The translations under genes were made by a program, and so were the position numbers. Below, in pieces: positions 23,891-32,454 of a stretch of 35,436 nt of DNA. The notes beneath the pieces are model-generated. The model worked only from the letters and a program-made list of their open reading frames with translations, was not told where the DNA came from and made no database searches. The stretch's first letter is position 1. Each line of letters begins with the position of its first letter. The DNA is taken from contig JAUSKM010000016.1 in NCBI GenBank assembly GCA_030646955.1, positions 1 to 35,436 on the forward strand. Direction: 5' to 3'. This DNA comes from a bacterium (GTDB lineage Bacteria > Patescibacteriota > Patescibacteriia > JACPHY01).

Positions 23891-26437
23891 ATGGACTTCA
23901 AACTGTCATACCATTGGTTGCGGGAATTTGTGGATACGGACCTTGCGCCGCAGGAACTTGCGGAGCAGTTGTCGTTGCATTCCATGAGCGTGGAGCGCGT
24001 GCACCGCATGGATGAAGGGCTGGATCCCAAGGTGGTAGTTGCGCGTGTAGAAAAAATCGAGCCGCACCCAAACGCGGATAAACTTCGGATTGCGACGGTT
24101 GCAGTGCGCAGTGCGAAGAGTAAGAAGCAGGGGATGGGGGCTGTGCGCGTGGTTTGTGGCGGGGTGAATTTGCGCGAGGGCATGTTGGTTGCGTTTGCCC
24201 CGGTGGGTGCCACGGTGCGCTGGCATGGCGAGGGCGATCCGATCGTACTTGCGCCCGCTACGATCCGCGGCGAGCAGAGCGAAGGCATGATTTGTGCGGC
24301 AAGCGAGATTGGACTCGGCGCGTATTTCGTTGAAGGAGAGCGCGAGATTTTGGATTTGTCCGACGTGCTTTTGGATACGACGGTAGGCATGTCGCTGGCG
24401 AAGGCGCTGGAACTTGATGATGTCGTTCTGGATGTTGAGGTGACGACGAATCGTCCAGATTGTATGAGCGTGATGGGGATGGCGCGCGAGGTGGCGGCGA
24501 TCACGGGTGCGCGGGTGCGCGCGGCAAGCCGCCAGTTGCCAGCATCCAGTCCCAAGCGATCGAAGATGAGCATGCAGCGCGCGGCCGGCAGCTTACAGCT
24601 TTTGGTCCGCGTGAGCGAGCCGAAGCTGTGTCCCATGTACAGCGGGACGGTTATTTCCGGCGTTACCGTTGGCCCGTCGCCGTGGTGGATGCAGCGGCGG
24701 CTGCTTGCGGGTGGCATTCGGCCCATCAATAATGTCGTGGACGTGACGAATTACGTTCTACTGGAAATGGGGCAGCCACTGCACGCGTTTGATGCGAATA
24801 CATTGCAGGAGGGAACGATTGTTGTTCGTTCAGCAAAGAAGGGCGAGGAAGTTGCGGCGCTTGATGGAAAGACATACGCACTCACGCCGGAGATGCTGGT
24901 CATTGCGGATGCGCACGTGCCCATTGCGATCGCTGGTGTTATCGGCGGAGCGGGGAGTGCGGTCACCGCGCAGACAGCCTCGGTCGTCCTTGAGGCAGCG
25001 ACATTTGATCCGATTTCGGTGCGGAAAACGTGGCGCACGCTGGATGTGCGGACGGAATCGTCCTTGCGATACGAGAAGGGCGTTCCCGTGGAGAGCGTGC
25101 CGTCCGCTCGTCTGCGCGCTGTGGCGTTGCTGTGCGCAGTCGCCGGCGGCGTTGAAGCGGGCGCGCCCATCACGCGAGGCAAGATGCCTCCGCCTCTGCG
25201 GGCAGTGGCGGTGGATCTTGTGCGCGCAAGCGAGGCAATTGGCATACCACTGACAGCACCCAGGGCAAAACGTGTGCTGACGGCGTTGGGGTTCCGCGTT
25301 GCTGGAGCGTCGCGTACGGCGCTGCGCGTAACGCCGCCATGGTGGCGTCGGGGCGATGTGGAGCGCGAGCATGATGTGGTGGAAGAATTGGCGCGCATGG
25401 CGGGATACCACGCGCTTCCGTCTGTGCTGCCGGAGGGCGCGCTGCCCGCGGCAGCGTATCCGACGATGCCACCAGCATCGATGTTCCATTGGGAGGATCG
25501 CGCGCGCGATGCATTGGCAGGCGTGGGTGCGGTGGAGGTGATGGCATTTTCCATGACGTCTGCGGCAACGCTCGCCAAGTGCGGGTTTTCCGCAACCGAT
25601 GCCGTGGCACTGGAGAATCCACTTACGGATGAGCTGACGCATCTCCGGCCATCGCTCGTACCCGCGCTCCTCGAGATCGTTGCGCGCAATCAGGGCGAGA
25701 TACCGGAAGGGCTGTTGTTTGAAATGGGGAATGCTTGGGACGAGAAACAAGGAACAGGGAACAAGGAACAGGGGAGGCGGAAGTCGGGGTTGCCGCCAGA
25801 ATCCATGCGACTCACGATTGCGCGATACGGGAACGAACAGTCATCCGGCGAGCTCGTGCGCGAGCTGCGGGGTGCCGTCGATCACCTACTCGTGACCTTG
25901 GGGGTACAACAAGTAAACTCTTCCCCCTCTCCGCGTCCGCGGGGGGAGGGGGAACAAAAGGGGGAGGGGTGGCTCTGGCATCCCGGAAGAAATGCGCAAC
26001 TCATGGTCGATAATGTCCCCATCGCCACCCTCGGAGAGCTGCACCCGACCGTAGCGCGTGCGTTTGGTATCGAGCATCGCGTCGTCGTTGCGGACATCGA
26101 TTGGGCAGTGCTGCTCCCGTTGCTCGGGAAGCGTGGGGCGCCAGCGAGTCCTCCGGAATACCCTGCCGTGAAGCGCGATATCGCGTTCGTCGTTGCTCGC
26201 ATGACACCCTACGCAGACCTCATCACATTCTTTGCGAGTGCAGATCCGCTGCTCGAGTCCGCGACACTCTTTGACGCGTACGAGGGGAAAGGTATCCCCG
26301 CAGGAAAGAAATCCCTGGCATTCCATCTCGCCTACCGCGCGAGCAACCGAACGCTCACCGCTGAAGAAGTGGAGACATCAAACCAAAAAATAATCGCCAC
26401 CCTGCAGGAGCGATTCAGCGCGACGATGCGCGCATAA
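23891..26437 (+). CDS. pheT: Phenylalanine-tRNA ligase beta subunit
   Basis: The tRNA-binding and editing subunit of PheRS, 848 residues, longer than the roughly 800 usual. Landmarks: N-terminal KLSYHWLREFV; EMAP-like tRNA-binding domain with EPHPNADKLRIATV; the B3/B4 editing domain with RPINNVVDVTNYVLLEMGQPLHAFD; the B5 domain; the catalytic-like core; WHPGRNAQL with LGELHP; and the C-terminal anticodon-binding domain starting near FPAVKRDIAF-like YPAVKRDIAFVV. Extra loops come from repeats: a heptanucleotide array (about residues 617-630) and a G-rich palindrome (about 676-693). ATG 23879, overlapping the pheS stop, is an alternative start adding four residues. It is coupled with pheS. Confidence 0.95.
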   Translation: MDFKLSYHWLREFVDTDLAPQELAEQLSLHSMSVERVHRMDEGLDPKVVVARVEKIEPHPNADKLRIATVAVRSAKSKKQGMGAVRVVCGGVNLREGMLVAFAPVGATVRWHGEGDPIVLAPATIRGEQSEGMICAASEIGLGAYFVEGEREILDLSDVLLDTTVGMSLAKALELDDVVLDVEVTTNRPDCMSVMGMAREVAAITGARVRAASRQLPASSPKRSKMSMQRAAGSLQLLVRVSEPKLCPMYSGTVISGVTVGPSPWWMQRRLLAGGIRPINNVVDVTNYVLLEMGQPLHAFDANTLQEGTIVVRSAKKGEEVAALDGKTYALTPEMLVIADAHVPIAIAGVIGGAGSAVTAQTASVVLEAATFDPISVRKTWRTLDVRTESSLRYEKGVPVESVPSARLRAVALLCAVAGGVEAGAPITRGKMPPPLRAVAVDLVRASEAIGIPLTAPRAKRVLTALGFRVAGASRTALRVTPPWWRRGDVEREHDVVEELARMAGYHALPSVLPEGALPAAAYPTMPPASMFHWEDRARDALAGVGAVEVMAFSMTSAATLAKCGFSATDAVALENPLTDELTHLRPSLVPALLEIVARNQGEIPEGLLFEMGNAWDEKQGTGNKEQGRRKSGLPPESMRLTIARYGNEQSSGELVRELRGAVDHLLVTLGVQQVNSSPSPRPRGEGEQKGEGWLWHPGRNAQLMVDNVPIATLGELHPTVARAFGIEHRVVVADIDWAVLLPLLGKRGAPASPPEYPAVKRDIAFVVARMTPYADLITFFASADPLLESATLFDAYEGKGIPAGKKSLAFHLAYRASNRTLTAEEVETSNQKIIATLQERFSATMRA
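25746..25773 (+). repeat. Heptanucleotide array inside pheT
   Basis: AACAAGG-AACAGGG-AACAAGG-AACAGGG: four exact 7-base units, in frame, encoding a Gln/Gly/Asn-rich loop. Because 7 is not a multiple of 3, loss or gain of one unit would break the frame. Confidence 0.85.
25919..25970. repeat. G-rich palindromic repeat inside pheT
   Basis: TCTTCCCCCTCTCCGCG pairs with CGGGGGGAGGGGGAA, tail CAAAAGGGGGAGGGG. It is in frame with the same phase as the manB copy (SSPS..R..EGE peptide pattern). Confidence 0.88.
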
Positions 26438-26444
26438 CGAAAAT

Positions 26445-26680
26445 CCAACTCCCCCTCTCCACGCAGTGGGGAGGGGCACGAATGCCCGTACGCCACCCTA
26501 CCCCTCCTCACCTCCCTTCCCATCGGGAGGGGGGATTGGATATCCGTTTCCCCCCCTCCTGCTAGGAGGGGGAGCGAGAGGGGATGGCGGTGTACAAAGA
26601 CGCTACTCTGCACAGATGGTGCCAGCTCGCGCACCACCCCCTCTTACTCTCCCCCTCCACGATGGAGGTGGAGAAACAGG
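26445..26680. repeat. Cluster of four G-rich palindromic repeats between pheT and dnaE
   Basis: The 354-base pheT-dnaE gap has no gene. It holds four copies of the repeat: about 26448-26476 (forward), 26498-26537 (reverse), 26545-26590 (forward) and 26633-26680 (reverse). The alternating orientation would allow larger stems between neighbours, as in BIME arrays of enterobacteria. A terminator and the dnaE promoter region follow. Confidence 0.85.
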
Positions 26681-26685
26681 AGCGC

Positions 26686-26724
26686 CAAACAGCCACCCCA
26701 ACGTATCGTTGAGGTGGCTGTTTG
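26686..26724 (+). terminator. Hairpin terminator upstream of dnaE
   Basis: CAAACAGCCACCCCAACG pairs with CGTTGAGGTGGCTGTTTG (one mismatch in 18) around a TAT loop. It probably ends the manB/rseP/pheST transcription. It shares its core with the terminator at 31651-31697. Confidence 0.82.
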
Positions 26725-26771
26725 TTCCAATTTGTGATGGTATCGCATGGTATGATGGCGGAGAAATCGGG

Positions 26772-26777
26772 TACGAT
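26772..26777 (+). promoter_or_regulatory. Possible -10 box for dnaE
   Basis: TACGAT preceded by GGG, 14 bases before ATG 26792. A second candidate, TATGAT with TGG ahead, is at 26751-26756. Neither has a clear -35. Confidence 0.4.
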
Positions 26778-26791
26778 AGTGCCACAAGCAT

Positions 26792-29700
26792 ATGGGCATC
26801 GCGCCATCCTTCGTCCACCTCCACAACCACTCCCACTACTCCCTCCTCGATGGCCTTACGCGCATTGGGGAGATGGTGGATGTGGCCAAGCGCGATGGGC
26901 AGCCGGCGGTGGCGCTGACGGATCATGGTGCGCTCTATGGCGCGGTGGAGTTCTACCAGGCGGCCACGAAGGCGGGCATCAAGCCCATCATCGGGGTGGA
27001 GGCGTACTACGCGCCGGATGGGCGGCTGAAGAAGACGCAGGCAGGAGAGAAGCGCACGAATCACCTTATTTTGCTGGCGAAGAACAACGTGGGGTATCAG
27101 AACCTGCTCACGCTCATCTCCGCGGCGAACCTGGAGGGGTTCTACTACAAGCCGCGCATTGATTGGGAGATCCTGGACCGGTATGGCGAGGGGCTTATCG
27201 TGCTCACGGCATGTCTGGGCGGCGAGCTGTCGCAGGCGATTCTCCACGGCAAGCCAGGCGATGATGAGGCGGTGGTCCGGCGGTTTCAGCGACGGTTTGG
27301 TGAGGACTACTTCTTGGAAGTGCACCATCGCTCCAATACGCCGGAGCAGCTCCAGGTGAACGCGCGAATGTTTGAGTTGAGCGCGGCGTTGGGCGTGCCC
27401 ACGGTGGCAACGAATGATTGTCACTACCTGCGCGCGGAGGACGCAGATGCGCAGGACGTATTGCTGTGCCTCCAGACCAAGGCGAAGCAGGACGATGTCG
27501 GTCGGCTCTGCATGATGGACGAGAACTACAGCTTCCGCAAGGCCAAGGAGATGCGGCTGGCATTTGAGGATCACCCAGAGGCGTGCGATGCGACGCTCGC
27601 TATCGCGGAGCGATGCAACGTCACACTGGAGTTGGGGAAGATTCACCTGCCCAGCTACCCCATCCCCAAGGGCACCACATACGACGGGGAGCTCCTCGCG
27701 CTCTGCGATCGCGGGTTTGCACGGCGGTACGACGCCGCATCCAGCACACGGCAGGGCGAGGCGCGCGAGCGTATGGCGTACGAGCTGCGTGTCATCAGCG
27801 AGATGGGGTACTCCTCGTACTTCCTCATCGTGGCGGACTTCGTAAACTGGGCGAAGGAGCAGGGGATCGTCGTTGGTCCGGGCCGCGGGTCTGCGGCGGG
27901 TTCCATCGTTGCGTACCTCTGCAACATCACCAACCTGGATCCGTTGTCGTACGATCTCCTCTTCGAGCGCTTCCTGGCGCCCGGGCGCATCCAGATGCCG
28001 GATATTGACCTTGACTTTGCTGATCATCGGCGCGACGAGGTGCTTGCGTACGTCCGCCAGAAGTATGGCGAGGATCACGTTGCGCAGATTATCACCTTCG
28101 GAACCATGGCCGCACGGGCTTCGCTCCGCGATGTCGGGCGCGTGCTGGACGTCCCGTACACATTTTGTGATCGGTTGGCCAAGCTGGTGCCGTTGGGCGC
28201 AACGTTGGACGAGGCGGAGCGGAAGGAGCCGGAGCTCAAGCAGTTGGTCTCTACTGATGAGACCACGCGTCGCCTTGTGGCGATTGCGAAGCGTCTGGAG
28301 GGTGCTGCACGCCACACGTCCACGCACGCGTGCGGCGTGGTCATCAGCGCAAAGCCGCTCACGGAGCACCTCCCGATCCAGTACGCGTCTGCGGACGACG
28401 CGACCATCGTCACCCAGTACGGGATGCACGCGGTGGAAGACCTGGGTCTCCTCAAGATGGACTTCCTGGGCCTCTCCAACCTCTCCATCATCGAACACAC
28501 GGTGAATCTCATCCACGCGCGCGGGGAGGCGATTGATATTGAGCAACTGGTGTTGGATGATGCGGCGGCGTATCAGCTCCTCCAGCGCGGCGAAACCACG
28601 GGGGTGTTTCAGTTGGAATCTGGTGGGATGAAGCGATACCTCAAAGACCTCAAACCATCCGAATTTGAAGACATTATCGCGATGGTGGCGCTGTACCGGC
28701 CGGGGCCCATGGAGCTGATCCCGGAGTACATTGATCGCAAATTCAACCGCAAGCCGGTGACGTACATCCACCCGAAGCTGGAGCCGATCCTGAAAAACAC
28801 ATATGGCATCATGGTGTACCAGGAGCAGCTCATGCGTCTCGCGCGTGACCTTGCGGGCTTCTCGCTTACCGAGGCAGACGTGCTGCGCAAGGCCGTCGGG
28901 AAGAAGATCAAGAAGCTCTTGGACGAGCAACGTGACAAGCTAGTGGATGGCATGATTGCGCATAGCATTGACGCGGCGATCGCCAAGAACATCTGGGCGT
29001 GGATCGAGCCGTTCGCGCGGTACGGGTTCAACCGGAGCCACGCCGCGTGCTACGCGCTCATTGCGTACCAGACCGCGTACCTCAAGGCGCACTACCCCGC
29101 GGAGTTTATGTGCGCGCTGCTCACGTCCGAGCGGAGCGATACGGATCGGCTGGCGGTGCTGATTCAGGAGTGCCGCGAGATGGATATCGAGGTGCTGGGG
29201 CCGGATGTCAACACGAGCGATGCGGTGTTCATTCCGGAGGCGCGCGATGGGGGGTTGGCGATTCGGTTTGGGCTGGCAGGCGTTAAGAATGTGGGCGAGC
29301 ATATCGTGGAAACGCTGGTAGCCGAGCGTCGGGCGCGCGGGACGTTCGTGGACCTTGAGGACATGCTCACCCGCGTGCAGGATAAGGACTTCAACAAAAA
29401 ATCGCTCGAGTCGTTGATTCGTGCCGGGGCGTTTGATCGGTTTGGCGAGCGCGGGCAGCTTCTTGAAAACCTGGACCGTATGCTCGCGTTCAACCGCGAG
29501 GCCGTGCGTGATGCGATGACGGGGCAGGAGAATCTTTTTGGGTCTGTCGTCACGCGCGTCGCGTTGGAGCTGCGCGCGGCGGATCCCATTCCGCAACGCC
29601 TCCTGCTCGGGTGGGAGAAGGAGCTGCTGGGCCTCTATCTCTCCGCTCACCCGTTTGCGGCATCGGCGGAGGTGTTTGGTGGGGCCATCGCCACGATCGC

Positions 29701-30268
29701 GGCGTGCAAAGATGCGCGGACGGGTGACGGCAGCGAGGTCTTTTTTGGCGGCGTGATTACGCGCACAAAGCGCATCGTGACCAAGAAGGGCGACCCGATG
29801 CTTTTTGGCGAGGTGGAGGATCACACTGCCAGCGTGGAGGTGGTGGTCTTCCCGCGCGTGTTGGAGGCCAGTCCGCAGACATGGATGGACGGGACCACGG
29901 TGCTGGTGCGTGGGAAGCGATCAGACAAAGACGGCACGCCCAAGATTCTGGCAGACCGCGCGGTGCAGGTGCTGCCCGGGCGTGAGCGCGATGCGCTGGA
30001 GCAGTTTGGTGTGCACTCGGGAGGGGACGCTGCGCAGCGGATGCTCCTTTTGGACCTCCCGCCAGCATTCCCGCAGGAGCGGCTTGCGGCACTGCGTACG
30101 CTCCTCCAACAATTCCCCGGAACCGTGCCGGTCCGCCTGCGTTCCGCAGCGGGACACCTCATCTCCACCGGCATCGCTGTTGCGCTCACCGGCGACCTGC
30201 GCGATGCGCTGGAGGCCCAGCTTGGCGCCGCCGCCGTGCATGACGAGGTCCTTATGACAGCAGGATAG
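26792..30268 (+). CDS. dnaE: DNA polymerase III alpha subunit
   Basis: The replicative polymerase of the chromosomal replisome, 1158 residues, normal for bacterial DnaE. It has an N-terminal PHP domain (HLHNHSHYSLLDG, about residues 9-21, then LTDHGALYG); the C-family palm with catalytic aspartates in PDIDLDFADHRRDEV (about 401-415) and the GPGRGSAAGS block before it; the fingers block YRPGPMELIPEY; beta-binding and HhH region (FNRSHAACYALIAYQTAYLKAHYPAEF); and a C-terminal OB fold (about 970-1080). PHP metal-site residues look largely kept, but I did not verify each. Unlike recG, radA, pheS and pheT it has no repeat insertions. No ribosome binding site precedes the ATG. Confidence 0.97.
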   Translation: MGIAPSFVHLHNHSHYSLLDGLTRIGEMVDVAKRDGQPAVALTDHGALYGAVEFYQAATKAGIKPIIGVEAYYAPDGRLKKTQAGEKRTNHLILLAKNNVGYQNLLTLISAANLEGFYYKPRIDWEILDRYGEGLIVLTACLGGELSQAILHGKPGDDEAVVRRFQRRFGEDYFLEVHHRSNTPEQLQVNARMFELSAALGVPTVATNDCHYLRAEDADAQDVLLCLQTKAKQDDVGRLCMMDENYSFRKAKEMRLAFEDHPEACDATLAIAERCNVTLELGKIHLPSYPIPKGTTYDGELLALCDRGFARRYDAASSTRQGEARERMAYELRVISEMGYSSYFLIVADFVNWAKEQGIVVGPGRGSAAGSIVAYLCNITNLDPLSYDLLFERFLAPGRIQMPDIDLDFADHRRDEVLAYVRQKYGEDHVAQIITFGTMAARASLRDVGRVLDVPYTFCDRLAKLVPLGATLDEAERKEPELKQLVSTDETTRRLVAIAKRLEGAARHTSTHACGVVISAKPLTEHLPIQYASADDATIVTQYGMHAVEDLGLLKMDFLGLSNLSIIEHTVNLIHARGEAIDIEQLVLDDAAAYQLLQRGETTGVFQLESGGMKRYLKDLKPSEFEDIIAMVALYRPGPMELIPEYIDRKFNRKPVTYIHPKLEPILKNTYGIMVYQEQLMRLARDLAGFSLTEADVLRKAVGKKIKKLLDEQRDKLVDGMIAHSIDAAIAKNIWAWIEPFARYGFNRSHAACYALIAYQTAYLKAHYPAEFMCALLTSERSDTDRLAVLIQECREMDIEVLGPDVNTSDAVFIPEARDGGLAIRFGLAGVKNVGEHIVETLVAERRARGTFVDLEDMLTRVQDKDFNKKSLESLIRAGAFDRFGERGQLLENLDRMLAFNREAVRDAMTGQENLFGSVVTRVALELRAADPIPQRLLLGWEKELLGLYLSAHPFAASAEVFGGAIATIAACKDARTGDGSEVFFGGVITRTKRIVTKKGDPMLFGEVEDHTASVEVVVFPRVLEASPQTWMDGTTVLVRGKRSDKDGTPKILADRAVQVLPGRERDALEQFGVHSGGDAAQRMLLLDLPPAFPQERLAALRTLLQQFPGTVPVRLRSAAGHLISTGIAVALTGDLRDALEAQLGAAAVHDEVLMTAG

Positions 30269-30280
30269 TAGTGGGTGTGG

Positions 30281-30286
30281 TATACT
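30281..30286 (+). promoter_or_regulatory. Possible extended -10 box upstream of baseplate-J-like gene
   Basis: TATACT preceded by TGTGG, just after the dnaE stop. The leader from here would include the partial palindromic element at 30293-30340. Confidence 0.45.
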
Positions 30287-30292
30287 ATTTTA

Positions 30293-30340
30293 CTCGTCGT
30301 TGCGAGAAGTCCTCGACGAAGCAATCTCCCACGACGCATA
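30293..30340. repeat. Short TCGTTGCGAG/GAAGCAATC element in 5' leader
   Basis: CGTCGTTGCGAG, CGACGAAGCAATCTCCC and ACGACG form a compact relative of the TGTCATTGCGAG family with its own short inverted ends (CGTCGT/ACGACG). It ends about six bases before the next start codon, so its hairpin could affect translation. Confidence 0.6.
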
Positions 30341-30346
30341 CGCAGT

Positions 30347-31564
30347 ATGACCCTTCGCAAGACCCCCAAACGGCCGTTATCCTCATCGCGCAAGCGGCGC
30401 TGGCGGCCTACCACGCGCGCCGAGAAGTTTGCCGTGACATTCCTGGCAATCGTTGGTGCGCTTGGCATCGCGGCGCTCCTGTTCTCACTCGGGCGGGTGG
30501 AGTTGGTCGTGCAGGTGCGCGCAGTGCCGGTGCGGGCGGATTTTGATGTCACCGTGGTTTCGGGTGAGTTGCCGCGCGAGCGGGAGCTTCCCGGGCGCGT
30601 GGTGACGGTAGATGGGACGGCATCGGTCACGGTGCCTGTCGGTGAGGGCGGGGAGACCATTGATCCCGCGTCATTGCCGCCCCGGAAGGCCACGGGAACG
30701 GTGATACTCATGAGCACGCACAGCGCCGATCAGGCGCTTGTGGCAACCACGCGGCTCCTCTCGCCGGATGGTGTGCTGTTCCGTTTGGATCGCGCAGCGG
30801 TGGTGCCCGCGCGCGGAAAGGTGGAGGGGGTTGCGGTCACTGCGGATGCGGTGGGCGCGCAGGGTAATCTCGGGCCCGGAAAGTTCACAATTCCCGGCCT
30901 CTCGCCGTGGATGCAGCAGCGCATCTGGGCAGAGTCCGTCGCGGCGATGGTCGGCGGGCAGGGGTCTGCGGATGGGAAGGCAGCGGTGCCAGTCCATGCG
31001 GTGACGCAGGAGGTGCTGGACCGTGCTGCGCAAGAGGCGACCACGCGCGCGCAACAGGATTTTGACGCACGGGCGCAGGCATTTGGTGACCGCATCACGG
31101 ACGTCCACACGTTTGGGGTGAGCACGGTAGTGGAGCAAGATGCAAAAGTTGGCGATGTGCGGGAAACTGTCACCGCAACCGTGGTGGTGAGCGGAAAAGC
31201 GTTGGTGCTGCCCGGAGGCGATCTCACGGCACGCGCGCAGGAAGCACTGACAGAAGCCGCGCGCGTGCAGGGCCGCACGCTCCTGCGGGTGCACGATGAT
31301 GCGCTGCAATTCCGCGTCGTCAGCAGCGATGAGCGCACCGGTCGCACAACCGTCACCGTGACCGCCACCGGCGATGGGCGCATCGGCCCCACATTGGAAG
31401 CATTTGATGTCTCTCGCATCACCGGATTTACGTCCGACGACGTACGGACGTACCTCCAATCCATCCCCGGCGTAGAAGATGTCCAAGTGACACTTTGGCC
31501 ATCGTGGGTTGATACTGTTCCCGCCAACGGCACCGTGGAAGTGGAAGTCCGTGAGCTTGAGTGA
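30347..31564 (+). CDS. Membrane-anchored baseplate J/gp47-like protein
   Basis: A 405-residue protein with a very basic, Ser/Pro-rich cytosolic N-terminus (1-27), one hydrophobic helix (about 28-47) and a long extracellular beta-rich region. The segment from ATGTVILMSTHSADQ to GNLGPGKFTIPGL, with its V-x-V-T-A repeat, resembles the baseplate J/gp47 domain often annotated in CPR membrane proteins. The C-terminal 90 residues look like a repeating beta domain (TYLQSIPGVEDVQVTLWPSW). The function is unknown; a surface structure is plausible. Start ATG 30347 puts the basic stretch and helix first. It ends before a repeat and a bidirectional terminator. Confidence 0.75.
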   Translation: MTLRKTPKRPLSSSRKRRWRPTTRAEKFAVTFLAIVGALGIAALLFSLGRVELVVQVRAVPVRADFDVTVVSGELPRERELPGRVVTVDGTASVTVPVGEGGETIDPASLPPRKATGTVILMSTHSADQALVATTRLLSPDGVLFRLDRAAVVPARGKVEGVAVTADAVGAQGNLGPGKFTIPGLSPWMQQRIWAESVAAMVGGQGSADGKAAVPVHAVTQEVLDRAAQEATTRAQQDFDARAQAFGDRITDVHTFGVSTVVEQDAKVGDVRETVTATVVVSGKALVLPGGDLTARAQEALTEAARVQGRTLLRVHDDALQFRVVSSDERTGRTTVTVTATGDGRIGPTLEAFDVSRITGFTSDDVRTYLQSIPGVEDVQVTLWPSWVDTVPANGTVEVEVRELE

Positions 31565-31572
31565 AACTTCTT

Positions 31573-31616
31573 ATCCTCCCCCTCCCGCTGGGAGGAGGGA
31601 GTAAGAGGGGGTGGGT
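31573..31616. repeat. G-rich palindromic repeat, intergenic
   Basis: TCCTCCCCCTCCCGC, TGGGAGGAGGGAG, tail TAAGAGGGGGTGGGT. Almost identical to the copy at 6364-6410. It lies in the 158-base gap between convergent genes. Confidence 0.88.
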
Positions 31617-31650
31617 CTGAATGCTGCGATCGCGTCCCCGTATCAATATC

Positions 31651-31697
31651 ACACAAAACGGAAAGCCACCCCGACGTATCGTCGGGGTGGTTGTTTG
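31651..31697. terminator. Bidirectional hairpin terminator
   Basis: CCACCCCGACG (31666-31676) pairs perfectly with CGTCGGGGTGG (31680-31690) around TAT. ACAAAA lies on the left flank and TTGTTTGT on the right, giving U-runs for both the baseplate-J-like (+) and nadD-like (-) transcripts. Confidence 0.85.
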
Positions 31698-31722
31698 TAG
31701 TGCGGGCGGATGTTTCTCCTTC

Positions 31723-32454
31723 CTACATTGCTTTGCGGGCGCTTTCCCAGTTCCAGCGGATCCAATCGCGGTGCGTCCAGGCGCATCGGTAGAGGCGATG
31801 GAGTGCGATGTATCCGAGGACGCGCGGGTGCAGGACAGCCGCCATGTCATGGAGTGTTGCGCCGTCAGCGATGGCCTGTCTGATAGCAGAGCTTGCGATG
31901 TTGGGCAGCGGATCGACGTAGGATCCTACGATGTCGTGGTAGTTCGGCCGCGTACGTGAATCCTGCCAATCGACATATTCTTTGCGTATGATGACGGCAA
32001 TGCGTGCTGCCTCCAGGAGCTTGCGTCCTTGGAACCAGACGGCCTCGATCTCACACATGCCGTCATATCGCTCCTGCGGCTGCAACGCATCGCTGCCGGT
32101 TGCAAACCAGATTTCCGCATCCGGAAATTCGCCTTCGAGCTGCTTGAGCAAGTGGACGGTTGGCGTGGATGTGCCGTACGCATCTGCGTACCGAATTCGG
32201 AGGCGCTTGCCGGACATCGGGTATTCCAGGGGATCGCCGAATGCGATCTGCGTCATGGCGACGCGATGATCCGCGGGCGTGGCGATGTCCTTGTCCGGTC
32301 GGGAACCACTGGGGTACCACAGCACGAGATCGAAGAACGGCATGTCGTCGTCATCGTCATGCGTGAGGAGCGCTTCGATGAACTGCCGATGTCCGATGTG
32401 CGGCGGATCCGCCGCAGATCCCGCAAAGACAATGCGTCGTTTGCGTGTGGGCAT
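31723..32454 (-). CDS. nadD: NadD-like nicotinate/nicotinamide nucleotide adenylyltransferase
   Basis: A 243-residue nucleotidyltransferase of the NMNAT/NadD type, which joins the mononucleotide to AMP in NAD synthesis. It shows the ATP-binding GSAADPPHIGH (about residues 12-22, for the usual GGTFDPxHxGH), PSGSRPDKD with the following HRVAM, an IWFATGSDAL core, a SSAIRQ loop (for SSTxIR) and the closing GYIALHRLY. The departures in the first motif (GSAAD) make substrate choice uncertain, so a related adenylyltransferase is possible. Start ATG 32454 has a strong AAAGGAG five bases upstream. It lies 159 bases after the HicB-like operon and may be read from the same promoter. Confidence 0.82.
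   Translation of the reverse strand: MPTRKRRIVFAGSAADPPHIGHRQFIEALLTHDDDDDMPFFDLVLWYPSGSRPDKDIATPADHRVAMTQIAFGDPLEYPMSGKRLRIRYADAYGTSTPTVHLLKQLEGEFPDAEIWFATGSDALQPQERYDGMCEIEAVWFQGRKLLEAARIAVIIRKEYVDWQDSRTRPNYHDIVGSYVDPLPNIASSAIRQAIADGATLHDMAAVLHPRVLGYIALHRLYRCAWTHRDWIRWNWESARKAM

Noticed and set aside
26445-26680. CRISPR array
   Set aside because: Repeats are palindromic, differ in length, alternate orientation and have no regular unique spacers; no cas genes are present.
26603-28930. 775-residue open frame on the minus strand opposite dnaE
   Set aside because: dnaE is complete and conserved on the plus strand. High GC keeps antisense frames open, and the antisense product has no recognisable domain.
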